From Diplocarpon mali (lineage: Eukaryota > Ascomycota > Leotiomycetes > Helotiales > Drepanopezizaceae): a DNA stretch of 64,000 nucleotides. The stretch spans positions 129,987-193,986 of the forward strand of contig JAENRP010000016.1 of NCBI GenBank assembly GCA_024741835.1. The letters are read 5' to 3'. The position numbers were made by a program, and so were the translations under genes. This document shows positions 9,864-22,302 of the stretch, in pieces (position 1 is the first letter of the stretch; each line of letters opens with the position of its first letter). The notes under the pieces were generated by a model. That model saw only the letters and a program-made list of their open reading frames with translations, was not told the DNA's origin and did no database searches.

Positions 9864-12800
9864 AGCCTTATAATAAGAATAAGAGCCCCTTAAGCTATTG
9901 CAAGTTTATATATATATACCTATTATACTCCTTTAGTTCTGCAGATCTATAAAAATATCTGCTTTTTTCTTTTATTGCTTTGGTAGGCTAGCAATTAAAA
10001 GCGTTTAGTGTTTGCAGATTCTTGCCTTTAGCCTTCTTTAGTAGGAGTTCTAGGAGTTCTAAACCCTAGGGACTATTCCCTTCCTTTCTTCCTTCTCTTG
10101 CCTAGTTCTTCTGACCTCTTAAGGCAAGAAGTAAACTGATCTCTTAGTTTGCAAGTTCTAGTATATTAGAATACGCTCTTCCTATCCTAATATAAGGTAG
10201 GAAGTTTAAAGGTAAAAGGGCTTTAGCTAATCTATATAGAAGTACCTTGCGATATATATACCGCTAATCTGTTTAAGCTAGTAAGACTTCCTATGCTCCT
10301 TTCCCTCTTTAATAATGCGAAATAGTCCTCTTTAGGAAGGTCGAAGTTTTTAGCTAGAAGCTTTTGCATCGTATAGTATTACTATAAAGCTAAGAAGGAA
10401 GCTCTTCTCTTTTTTAGTAAATTGAGCGATATACTTCTTATATAGCTTATTCCTTTTATACTCTAATAGCGCCCTAACCTTATCTTAGATACCTTCTTGC
10501 GTTATAATATGCTTAAGAATAGCGTCGCTTTATACTTTATATAATTGTAAATCAGCTCCTTATAAGGCTTTAAGAAACCCTTGGTTAATAAGAGTTTGGT
10601 GGATTATATGCATATAGTAAGTAGGGAATGATAAATCGATAGAGGCTTTAGGCTAATGCCTTTGATAGATATTAAAAGGGGAGTATCCTAGGAATGAGAT
10701 TTCCCTAGCGTTTACTTTAAATAGCACTCTTTGCAGTTTTTCTTCGAATAAGCCTTAAGACTTAGCTATAGCTTATTAGAAGATATTAACTGCCTTCTCT
10801 ACTATTCCTATACTCTTCTTAAAGGTAGAAGGGGAGTTAGTCCATAGGACTCCCCTTTTCCTAATAAACTAGCGTACCTATTCTTTAAAATAGCTGCTAG
10901 GGTCGATATAAAAGCTAATAGGAACGCCCTCGATTTAGAAAAGCTTTTTTAAGCTTTGGATGATATAAGTAAAGCTAAGTGTAGGGCATAGGAACGCTTA
11001 AATAAACCTAGAAAAGTAGTTAATGACTATTAAAACGTGCTTATATTCCTTTAGCACGCTAGGAAAAGGTCTACAGAAGTCGGCGCTAAGAAGCTCTATC
11101 GGTCCTAAGACTACTACCTTAGAAAGAGGCTATAATCTTTAAGTAGGTCTGTATTTTAAGCATTAGATATACCCTAAGATATATAAGGAGACGTCCTTTA
11201 TTATAAAGGGCTAGTATACGTTCTTTAGCTTCTTAAGGGTAGTAGTAAAAGCAAAATAGCCTCCTTTATTGTATATAGCAAATAGAACGTTAGAAATTTA
11301 TCTAAGAACTAGGCAAGTTATATACCTCCCTCTCTAATAATACTAAAGGGCGTTGTTTTCCTACTTATACTTAAGGCTCTTTTGCTAGAGTCTTCTCTTC
11401 CTTACCTAGTCTACTCCTTTGGGAAACTCTTAGTAAAGCAGATATACTATTACTTCCCTATATTAAGGGCATTATAAAAAGGCCTATAGAGCTTCCTATA
11501 TCTCGGCATCTGCTATTAGGTCGGCATTTGCTAATAGATATATAATATTAGGAGTTATGGCCAGTCTAGCTAGGATTCTTAAGAAGGGAGAAGTAGGTTA
11601 GAGGCCGATATTTAACTCTGCTCCTATAACCTAGTAGAGAGCTGCTATAAATGATATATCTTCTTCTTTATTCCTAGCGTGTCTTAGCACCTTTAAAGGG
11701 TAAAGCATTTCCTATATAGCTCTTAGCTTCAAGTGTTCATTCTTAAGCAGTAGGTCGGCGATGTCTTAAAGTAGCTATTTATAGCCCCCCTTCCTATCTT
11801 TTTAGATTTAAATACTATTTTAATCTACCGCTACTTATATATATCTGTATTTCGAGTAGTCTCCCTTATTATAATTATCCTTTAGAAAGATGGTTCTTAA
11901 TAAGGCGTCCGCGACCTTATTTCTCTTGCCTTTAATATAGGTAATTATAATATTAAGGAGGCGTAGCTTAGCGGCCTACTGAGTATAGATTCCTTTTTAT
12001 ATAAAGTTTGAACTTAAGAAAAAGGTAAGCGGCTAATAGTTAGTATAGATAATGCTGGTTTTCTCTCCCCTAAGGAAATAGTAGTATTTCCGGCAGAACT
12101 CGATAATAGTTAGAAGCTCCCGTTTATAAGTGCTGTACTGCCTCTAGGTATAAGAAAAGGTAAAACTATTAAAAAGTATTAGTACTGCAGCAGACTCCCT
12201 TGCTTGAATTTGGGTGATATAGCACCCTTTTGCATAGCTATTTGCGTTAGTATATATAGAGACCGGCTTTAATAGTATATAGCTAGATCGTTTAATAACT
12301 ATAAAGTAATACTCCTTAAGTAATAAGAAGGAGAGGGCCTTTGCTTTTGACTACCTCTACTCTACTGCTCCTATTAGGTGGTTTAAAGGCCTTGCTATCT
12401 CTGCGAAGTTCTTAGTCCAATTCTAAGTGATTTATATAGCGCTTAAGAATTGTTATACCTCTATTATATTTTAAGGTATTAGCTAGAGCTTGATGTTTTC
12501 CAATCTCTTTAGCTTTATAATAGTCTTACCTCCTACTTTATATCAGATGCTTAGGACTAGCACTTTAGTTATAAAGAGGAGGCACTTTTTAAATAATAGC
12601 TTTAGCCTAGACTATAGGAGCTTAAGGAGGAGGTAATTGCGTAGGAAAGCAAACGCTGCTTTAAAATCAGGGAAACCCTTAAAGATATTATCTATATAGA
12701 ACATTAGGTATTATAAGCTAATATAGCTATTTGCGAAGATAAGAGAGAATAGAGAAGGCTTAGAATCATCCTTACCCTTAGTAATAGCTCTCTTAAATAT

Positions 12801-14962
12801 AGGAATAGGATTAAAAATAAGCTTTATAAGTTCATTTATAGAAAATGCAGATAAGGCAGCCTTTTATAGCATCCTTGTAGGTTGCAACTAGTAATAACTA
12901 AGTGTAGAAAAGGCGTAGAAATGGTAATGATCTAGGTTTAGATTAACTGACTAATACGCGTGCTTCAGATCTAGCTATATAAATAGCTAGTACTAGGGAT
13001 TACTTAAATAATTAAAGCATTTAAATAAACTGATTATTATATAACCTAGTATAATCTCTTTAATCTAAGAATAATCGAAGGTAACCTTATACTCTCTTAT
13101 AGATACTTTGCTCTTTAAGCTCTTCTTAACTAGGTGTAGGTAAGAGTTCTAATTAAAAAGTCAATTGTTAATAAGAAAGGTGCTTTTAAATATTCTATAG
13201 TCTATTCCTTTAGTAATTGTCTTATTTAACTATGCTAGCTTGCGAGGGTTATACCTCCTTATAGTATTATTAGCTATTAGGATAGTATTTGCCGGGATTC
13301 GGGCTCGATAGGTATAAAGGTTGGTATAAGGAATATTAATAAGTCTATTAGAATTGACCGCTCTATAAGTATATAAAAGCTGTTAAACCTCTTATAATCG
13401 ATTGCTTAGGATCTTAGGCCTAAAGGTCATTTTGCAGCCTTTTAGCCATTCCTTAAGGCTGCTTTTAAGAGGCTATTTTATTAGGAGCCTTCTTACTTAT
13501 CGATCAGTTAGGAAATTAAGTATAAAGGTCTTCTTATTGTTATAGCTTATTAAAAGCGATAAATATAATTATATAGATAGTTTTTATAAGCTTTCGAGTT
13601 GGATTCTTCTACTCTTAGGTCTTAATTCTTCTCTCTAATTATGCGAAGACCTAGTACTCCCTTTCCTTATTATATTTTGACCCTTTACCAGCTTGAATAG
13701 AGCTTTTAAAGCTGGTATAGATATCCCTTCCTATTTCTCCTTAGCCTTAGAATAGTCTCTTGCCTCCTTAGTCTTCTCTAGAGCTAGCAGATCAGCTATC
13801 TGGAGCAATAGGCAGTTCTCTACTATAGCTGAGTTTAGCGCTTTCCTAGGGTATTACTGATGATCTAAAAACCCTATTTATCTTTAGAATTAGTATTGCT
13901 TTTAAAGCTGCTATTGCTCTTAGAATCTATTATAAAGATGTCTGAGTCTTTAGGCGCAAGCTGTACTATTAGGTTCTTAAGGGGCGTCTTCTGCGGCTTT
14001 GCCTTTAGATAGAGCAATAAGTTTAGCCCTAGGCTAGGAGTGAATTGCGGTCTTATGATAGTGACCGGCTTTTCTTCTAGTATATTCCCTTTAATAGTGA
14101 TTTCGCTCTTCTAAATATTCAGTTTTATATTAATTATATATAGCTAAGGTAGACTTAGAAGGAGAGATAGCTTAGTTTTCTTTAAAGGGCTATTTGATCT
14201 TAAGAAGGAGTCTACCTTACGCCAGATGCCTTAAACTCTAATCTCGAATAATATATAGCTAGTTAAGTCATATATCTCCCTATCTATAGTGCTATAGGTT
14301 ACCTTTAAGTAGCTTTCTAAATTAAGGGAACGCTCTATTAGATTGAGAGCCTTCTTAAGTCTTTGAGAAGTGAGTAAAATGTCATTACCTTAATTAATAG
14401 CACTTATACTAATAGGCAAATCTACTACTATTTCTTCCTCTCCTTCTTTTACTCTAATCGATATAGGTACTTTCTAAGCCTTCTTATTAAGGTGTACGCT
14501 AGGCAGGAGCTTTATAAGGTTTAATTGGATAGCTGATAGTAGGAGGGGCTTAATGCCCTCGGGTGCTACTCTTAGGAAAGTAGCCTTCTTCTGCCTCTTT
14601 TAATTCTAATAGGTAGAGAGATTGCGAAATTGCTTTAATACTTTTAAAGATAGTTAAAATAGATTAAGCAAATTTATTAAGATCTTAAATCCTTTTGCCA
14701 GCTTAATATAGTTGATAGGGCTATTGCCCTCTCGCTTTATAATCTCTTATAGATAGCGAAGCTTTTTCTCCTTATAGGTTGCCTTCTTCTTTCCAATAGG
14801 GTCTGCGCTAGCTTGCTTCCCTTGAGGTTATCTCTTAGGTTCTGCCTAGGTAGTATCGTTTAATAAACTAGCTATTTGTACTCTCTTCTAAACCCCTTTC
14901 CTATTTACTAAGAAGGAGGTAGCTTAAAGAGGTGCATCTTCTTTAGTATTATATATAGTATT

Positions 14963-15244
14963 TTAATATTTAATACCTCTTACCTCTACTAAGTTAAAGA
15001 CTATAGTAGGTTTATTAACATCCTTTACTACTGCTCTTCTAGATTTATTAAACTCCTTTAGCGATATCCTTATTTTAAGATCTACTTTAATAGGTGCAGA
15101 TATAGGAGTGGCATCCCTACCTATTCTATAGGAGCCTAAGGGACGACTGCTATTAATATATCTTTTATAATTATAATATTTCCCTTTTTTTATATAGATC
15201 TCGATATAATGCATTAATATAGTAGATTTAAGGAAGATAATCAA
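14963..15244 (-). pseudogene. Longest surviving frame of the retrotransposon gag-pol
   Basis: A 93-codon minus-strand frame just downstream of the knuckle relic, rich in Lys, Ile and Tyr because of AT drift. It lies between gag and RT, so it most likely belongs to the end of gag or the protease region. It is not a functional gene. Confidence 0.5.
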
Positions 15245-17179
15245 CCTAAGGTAGGCCTTTTCCTATAAAGTCAAGGGCGGCTGTATACATTTATTCTTAT
15301 AATGATTACACTTACTGCACTTGATATATAAAGGTCTATCTTTAGTTCTATTTTATATCTTTAATCGGTTGATAAAGGGATTAGATAAGTCGGATACTGG
15401 TTTTAAAGCGTACTACTAGTAGAGAGGTGCCTTGCTATTGCTATTATAATCCAACCCCTCTCTTTATTCTAGGTTAGGATTCGGAGTTGTCCTTCTCTAA
15501 GGGTCTTGATAGTTGCTTTGCTAGCTTTAGGCATTATACTTAAGACGCCCTCTTTAAATTGGGTAGGTTAGAGGTAGTGCTTAATAAGAAATAGCTAGGT
15601 TCTTTAGTATAGGTTTAGAGACTAAAGGAGGTTAATACCCTCTTATTATTATAGCTAATGTTAAGTATTATCTTCTAATGTCTTCTCTAGCAATAGGAGT
15701 ATAGTTCCTATTATCTAAGGAGGCTAGGGCAGATTGAACTAAGACCCTTAAGCAATTCTCTATATAGGATTCTAAGTGCTTGTAATATTGTTGCTTCTTG
15801 ATCTTAGCCTCGATTTTCTCTTAGGCCTTAAGAGCGGACTGCGATAAGCAAAGGGTATTATAGGCCCTTTAGAGGCATAGAAGCAGTAGGACGTTATTAC
15901 TTAAAGCGTAAGATCTAAGCTTATTATTATATACTCCTTGTATAAAGGCCGATATAATAGACTTAAGAATATACTAGTCTAAGTCCTTCTATAAGGGTAT
16001 AAGGGATAGAGGGACGTTCTAATCAAGGTCCTTGCTGCTAGTTTTCTTTAGTAATATAGCAGTCCTCTAATAGTAAGAGGCTAAGTTCTTAAGTAGGCCT
16101 TATTAAAGATTAACCACCTCTATTATAATATCTAATTCCTCTATAGGATTATCCTTATTTAGGAATTAAGTCTTTAGCTATTCAATTACCTCTTGCCTAT
16201 CTTCTTTAATAGCAGTGATTCTATTGGCTATAATGCTCTTTATCTGCTAGTTGGATCTAAAGCAGCGAGAAGCCTCTCCCTTAAGTAGGATAGAGATAGC
16301 TCTTAGGTAAATTGTAAAGGGAGGTAAGAATTGTCCATCCACCTTAAAGTTATAATCGAGTCTGTTAAGCTATAGCTCTGCTAGCATTTCTCTATTATAA
16401 TCCTTGCACCTTTCAAACTTAGGCATCTTTTAAGAGTATATAGCTATTAAGGGCAATTGTTAGCTTAATTTAAATAGGCTAGGTGAGGAGGAGTATTAGG
16501 TATTCCTTTATTTAATAGTAGCTTTAAAGAAGTCCTAGTTCATAGGGCAGAATAGAGGCAAGATACTCTCCTTATACTATAAGTCTCCTTATATAATAGT
16601 AGGGGAGAATAGAGGCATGCTTAGGTCTAAATTAGATAGGTCTATTAGTAAGATGCTTCTCTAGCGGCCTTTGTACCTCTAAAGTAGAAAGGTATTATTA
16701 TTATATATACTCTCTTTATAGTCCCTCTAGGCCTTTTATAGGATTTTTAAATAGCTAGGACTTGTTAAGAGCTTTAGTAGTTCTATTAAGGAAGAAGGAA
16801 TGAGTATTCCTAAAGCTAGTCCTAAGGTAAAGGGTTAGTTATCTGCTCCTTCCTTATAAGGTTCGGGTAGATATGCAGAATTTTCTAGCTGTAGAGTCGA
16901 TAACGCCTATTAAGGGAAAGCTTTAGGGCAAGACTTTTACTTATTATACTCCTATGCTAATTGTATCATTCCCTTTTTCTTACTCTTATAGATATTCCTC
17001 TTTAATTGCTTATTCTAGCGTATTAGTTGCTGAATCTTTAAGTATATAGATAATAGAAGTATTAGATGTGTCTTTAGTCTTCTTTACATCTTAACTCGGT
17101 TTTAAGAGGGGTCCAAGTATTAGTCCACTTGATCGAATAGAGATAAGAAAGCTTGCTACGCCTCCTTGCGTAGGTCACT

Positions 17180-17313
17180 AAACGTAGGAGTGGTAGTACT
17201 TTAGAAAAGGGGGAAAAGGTTATTATATTAGGTATAGTATAGTTCTGGGTTTTATCCCCCCTGCACTAGTGTCTACGTGACTATTCTAGCCCATTCAGGA
17301 CTGACACTCCACA
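17180..17313 (-). repeat. Right LTR (5' LTR of the minus-strand element)
   Basis: 134-base partner of the left LTR. Read on the minus strand it begins TGTGGAGTGTCAG and ends CTCCTACGTTT, so it lacks the usual terminal CA. GGTAC follows directly at 17314-17318. Confidence 0.85.
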
Positions 17314-17318
17314 GGTAC

Positions 17319-19604
17319 GAAGAAAGCTAGGCGTGAGCAGTAGAGCCAAGAACGCCTTGCCCGATCAAGATTAATTGACAATTAAGCGAGCCCCTATCCA
17401 GACCTTCTTCGATGGTAACTCCTATTGAAGTTTCTCGCAACGATGCGCAAAGCACTTATTCGGCTTTCAAATGCTTTGGAACAATGATTTTATTGCTACG
17501 CTTTATATTCGGAGACCAGCTGAGCCGTTGGGGGTTGAAAAATGCCAGTTGATGGTGCCCGACCCAGTTATCATCATCTGCCATTTGTCAACTTCAGTTT
17601 CCGAAAGGCTGTAAATAAAGACAGGTTTCGATATTCTAGATTTTACATTAAATTTTGCATCTCATATTCGGATGAATTATTCAGAACGGGATATATATGT
17701 TGATCACCTCTTATTCGAAAGCGAATATTCAGACATTGTTCATATCGTTGTTTTAAACTCAGGGTCTGATGCAAGAAAATTGAGAGCTCACATTGCCGTC
17801 GAGACAAGATTAAAGCCTATGTGTAATCTACGGGTCCTGTTTCTCTATGAATATTACTCAATCTACATCTCTGTATTGCTCAAAAGTTGGCCGGAAGCTT
17901 GTTAAAAGCACATCCTCTATATATCTCCAGTCTGTAGACCCTTCTTATTCTACCTCATCGTCTCGATACTCTTACAGTTTTAAACCAGTGCCTTTTCTTT
18001 TTCTGACTCTATAGGCTCTTATATTCGCGCTCCAAAACTTGTAGCATTCAAACATTTATGGAGTTGCTCAGTCCATAGCTCATTACCTCCTTGAATCGTT
18101 CCCGAAACTTAGTATTTGATTATGCTACGGATACAAACTTCCTGAATCTCCAAGGCTTAATCACCATTCAAGTAAATCAGGTATTCCCTGGCAGTTTAGA
18201 TACTTGAGGAAGAGTGACGGTGCAGCATCGTACAGCAGAAAAAAAGATTTTAGTAATATGTCGATCCGAGGATTGTTTTGCAATTTTGAAAATAATTTTG
18301 TCAATAAGGGCGACTTCGTAGTAAGTGGCTGCATTCCCTCTAAGTATGACTTATATTCTTCGCTTGGTGGAGTTCTTCTATGCTCCAATCTGCGGCCACG
18401 AAGTACAACTCCAATGAATACCAAAGACATGACTCTGTTTCGTTACTTTTTTCTTCGATATCCTAAGTAAGCGAGTCGGAAAACCGTACATCTTTCAATT
18501 CATAAGCATATATAATTTCAGTATTCTCGGATCGCCGGTCTGTGTTACGCAGGCGATTGAAGACAGGTTAGCAAAGCAAACGAGCTCAGTCTTTCATTCA
18601 CCCTTACTAGCCTCAGATATCGCTTCTTTCTCAGCTCAAGTTCATAGTAGCCACTTAAGTATCAGCATATCTCTGCCGGAAAACATTTACGGATTTATAG
18701 AAAAGACAGCCCCTAAGCTTTCAGGTAATTCCATTAATGAAGTGATATTGGATCTGGGCATTTATTTAAAATAGATAAGTTTCGGGCAGAGGTCTATTTA
18801 GTCAAGGGAGAAGAACTCGTAGATTCCTAGAAGATTACCATAATGGCTTTGGACTGATAACATTTATAATTCTAGAGAATTCAAGACTCTGCAGGCTCAC
18901 TTGCTATCAATGATACCTAGATCATTTTAGTTCCGAAAGTTTTCCATTGGAAAGACAAACCGGGTTTCCTCCTGGTCATCTGATCAACGTGATTGTTTCA
19001 GCCTCTTCGGTGGGAGGTCTCATCTTGGTAAATTACCTCGTTCTTGAAGCCGGTGAAGAAATTGAGCCAATTTATAAGGAGATTTTAATATAGTGATGGA
19101 ACCAAGCGACACAGGTGACTAAGATTGAACCAACGTTCAAAAGATCAGGCCGAAAGTCATAAGTCACAGATCACGACGATAAAGGGTGGTGCGTCATATT
19201 ATGATTACATATTATTCTTTTCGATTCTGATCCTCTAGTATTAGCACATCGCCAGTATCGTTATAAACAAATATCAACCACACATCTCTGCCAGCCATTA
19301 TTTTAGAGTTCTCTAGCACACTGATGACGAAATAAGCCTCTATCCACTCATATACCATGACCTGAAGATTAATCTGACCCAAATGAAAGAAAGAAAGAAA
19401 GCATAACGAAAGAAAAAACAGGCCTGATCAGGTTGACCAGGAGATATTGCCCCGCATTCTGACAAGTACCGATAGGTAGAAGCGTGCCGAGAATAAAGTG
19501 TATCCTGCAAAACTATCTCTACTCCAAACCTCGAGGGTAGGGATAGCAAAGAAATCCATGCTGGAAATTCAAAGACTTCCTGGTCAGAAAGACTTGGTGA
19601 TTAT
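17319..19604. other. Gene-poor flank between the retrotransposon and the coiled-coil gene
   Basis: About 2.3 kb without a firm gene. A minus-strand frame of 89 codons (18161-18430) has protein-like stretches (LLTKLFSKLQNNPRIDILLK) but overlaps an 88-codon frame on the other strand and shows no motif. The rest is AT-leaning with no repeat recognised. Confidence 0.45.
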
Positions 19605-22302
19605 CTACTCTGCGTAATGATCAAAGTGGTCTCCCTCATACCCACGGTCAATCCAAGCAGGCTCTTCCCAAGTGTGCTCCAAGGTGGTTCGGCGAGTATA
19701 TTCAGTAGTGTAGTAGACCTCACTGCGCTGCTTGCACATATGACGAAAAGCCTCAACAAGCTCCGGGTCTTTGATGAACTCTCTATCTGACGCAATCTTG
19801 AAGCTTGGTGACAAGCGGTTGAGGACCATTTCAAAGCTGGCCAAGAAACTCGCGCTTGGAACTCCGCCAGGGCTGTAAACCTTCATGTCAACACCCATGT
19901 TCAGGATCTGAATGAAGATGCCGAAGTTTCGATACTTCAAGACGACCATGGCTGGTACACCGTACTGTGGTTTAATTAGTATCATAATTTTTGAGTTGAG
20001 AGGAAATTGAAAAGATATCAGAGAATTTATACGCACAATCTCCTCATAATCCCGCTGATTACGCTTATAAATGGCATCATCTTGGTAGAGAGTAGCATCG
20101 GCAACAGCCTTGCCACTGTTCACACACTCGTATCCCTCATTGAAAGTGTGCTGGTTGAAGTTGAACTGGGCTCCCCATTTGTTGCGCATCTGCTGGATAT
20201 TGTGACGGGTGCGAACCTTCTGGCCAATGATCCAAAGAGGCTTCTTGCAGGCGAGCTCGTATTTTAAAGACTTGATAACAGACTTCAACTTTTTCTCAGA
20301 TGATTCATGTTCCTTCTGAGTAAATGCCGCAATACTTACAGTCTTGTCTGGTGTATTCTTCTTACGAACCTGCTCAGTGTTTGCACTAGTCAAGGCAGCA
20401 TCCAGGGCGGTAATCTTCTTATCATTTTCTTCTAAAAGGTTCTCATCGTTAAATGAACTCACTGAGAGAGAATATAGGATTAGTTTTGTTCTCTGAAAGA
20501 CAATATGACGACATAGATATTACGGTATAGCTTAGAATAACAAGTGAATCCAGAATCTTCCTACCCTGGAAATAACTTAAGTGGAACAAAAACTGAGACA
20601 ACTCACCACTCTGGTAATATACTTCTCTCGCACGTAGAGCATCGATCTCGTCATATAAGCCTTTGACATGACTCTTGGTAACGACACAAGCAGCATCAGC
20701 CTTCCAGGCCCCAAATTCCTTTTCCAATTCGTGAGCACGGTTGCGGGTACCCATTATTTGCCGATTCAATGTGGCAATAAGCTCTCTGTCTGCGCTGGCA
20801 TCCGAATTGAGATCAAGAATCCTCTTCTCCAAGAGTTTGACATGGTTGGCGGTACTGATCTTCTCATTCTTAGAAGTCACTTCAGCAGTCTTAAGGACGT
20901 CAATCTTCTCTTGACTAGCCTTGACATTAGACCTCAAGTTGTATATGTCTTTCTCCAAGATATCAATACGGCCTGAGAGTCTGGTATTCTCGGATTTTAT
21001 TTCATTTTCGGCAGCCTTGAGTGTCGCAAGCTTGTCCGCATCGGCCTTTGTGGCGGCGACCAAGACGATATTTTGGTTGCTGAGCGACTCAACTTCAGCC
21101 AAAGCGGCAACAAGCCTAGTAGTAATTAGCACTTCTTTACTAGAGCTATGATGATGGTGCCTGTAGTAAGGTACAGCTTTGGAAAGGAAATTAGGGTGAA
21201 AGAGGTAAAGGCCGTTGACTTACTCTTCCTTGCTCTCTCCAAATAGAACTTCTTCCTCCGCCTTGGTGCTATTGGAGGCGGTCGACCCATCTTCAATATG
21301 GCCAGACGAGGAACATTCATCTCCAAATTCGTCGTACCAGACGAGAAAGGCTTTCTTGTAATCCTCCTTCAGCAGTACGGCTCCATATTGCTTTGTGGCC
21401 TAATCATGCGTGGTTTCAGCGTCTAGAACTTTTCAAGATTTGAAATAAGAAATAATTCAAGCATTGAGTCTTTACGTACTAGAATAGATCCAGCCTCTCT
21501 GACTGGCTTGGCCTCTGCTTCGATCTCGGCGTTCTTCAGGTCTAGTGCAATCCCAGTTTCGATAGTTTTTATCTCAATCTCGAGCAGCTCCCCTCGCAGC
21601 TTTGAGATCTTCAATTCAGCCTTCCGAGCCTTAAGGCTATCAGCCGCCGAAATTTGAGCGCTGCTGTCAATATCAATAAAAGCCTCGAGCTCTGAAATCT
21701 CGGATTTCTTGGCTTCAAGAATAGCAGCAGAATTGGAAGCCTCTTTGGTCAGCTCCTCGAGTTGTAAATTGAGGGGCAAAATATTCTCTTGCATCTTTTC
21801 GAACTTGACATTTTCCTCGGCAAGTAAGGCATCCAACTAATATCAGAAATCAGGATTAATTATCCAAGAAAACAAAATAGTAGAAAGTGTAAGAAGTAGG
21901 GAGACTTGGGCTTTTGAAAGCCATGATTTTCTCTGTACGCACCTTCTGTATTTCACCCTGAAGCTTCAGCAGATGGAGCTTACCATCGTACTTTCGCGAA
22001 GTCTTATCAACACTTGGGCTGAAGATATCGCTGTACGGGAAGAGGTCGTCACCGCTCCAACGGGCCAGGGTATCCCACTTTCTCTCCCGATCCTTTCTCC
22101 AAACATCCAGAGCAGTGATTTTGTTAGAGTTCGAAAGCTTACTGGTAGCCTCCTTTACATGCTCTCTTGCAGACTTGGGCTCTCTAGGAGGCTTCTCGGA
22201 CTTGATGGGAGCACTCGCAGATGTTGATGTAAGGGGGGAAACCTGTAGCACATTGTCGGCAGGCTTCGGTTCGGAAACAGTGGATTTTGATAGCGAAGAC
22301 AT
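19605..22302 (-). CDS. Coiled-coil protein, family member A, 736 aa
   Basis: Six exons on the minus strand: 22302-21943, 21836-21480, 21399-21224, 21139-20607, 20461-20037 and 19964-19605. All junctions are GT-AG and in phase, giving 736 aa. Residues 1-65 are Ser/Pro/Lys-rich. About 120-240 and 300-470 are long heptad-type coiled coils (for example LKARKAELKISKLRGELLEI). The last 240 residues hold the domain shared with the other family loci, starting near IGQKVRTRHN and continuing to AVADATLYQD. The fifth intron (72 bases, GTGCGT...CCACAG) is stop-free and a multiple of three, so retention would add 24 residues. No signal peptide or membrane segment. I do not recognise the family; cytoskeletal, chromatin and structural roles are all open. 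Confidence 0.7.

Larger units (their letters stand above)
9730..17313 (-). mobile_element. RIP-degraded LTR retrotransposon (Ty3/gypsy-like), about 7.6 kb
   Basis: Two 134-base direct repeats bound a strongly AT-rich interior with no intact frame, full of TAA/TAG. Relics on the minus strand give the order gag then pol. A CCHC-like knuckle (CSKCNHYKNKC) sits at 15287-15319. A reverse-transcriptase active-site relic (FYIDNIF, second Asp changed to Asn) sits at 12681-12701. An integrase core relic lies at about 10985-11110, with DFCRPFP, then VLIVINYFSRFI followed by a stop where Trp is expected. RT before integrase and the integrase text fit Ty3/gypsy. Candidate target duplication GGTAC lies at 9725-9729 and 17314-17318. 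Asp-to-Asn and Trp-to-stop changes are what RIP produces. Confidence 0.85.

Noticed and set aside
9730..17313. Possibility that the AT-rich block is mitochondrial DNA or an active element
   Set aside because: LTR pair, gag-pol relic motifs and transition-only divergence identify a dead retrotransposon.
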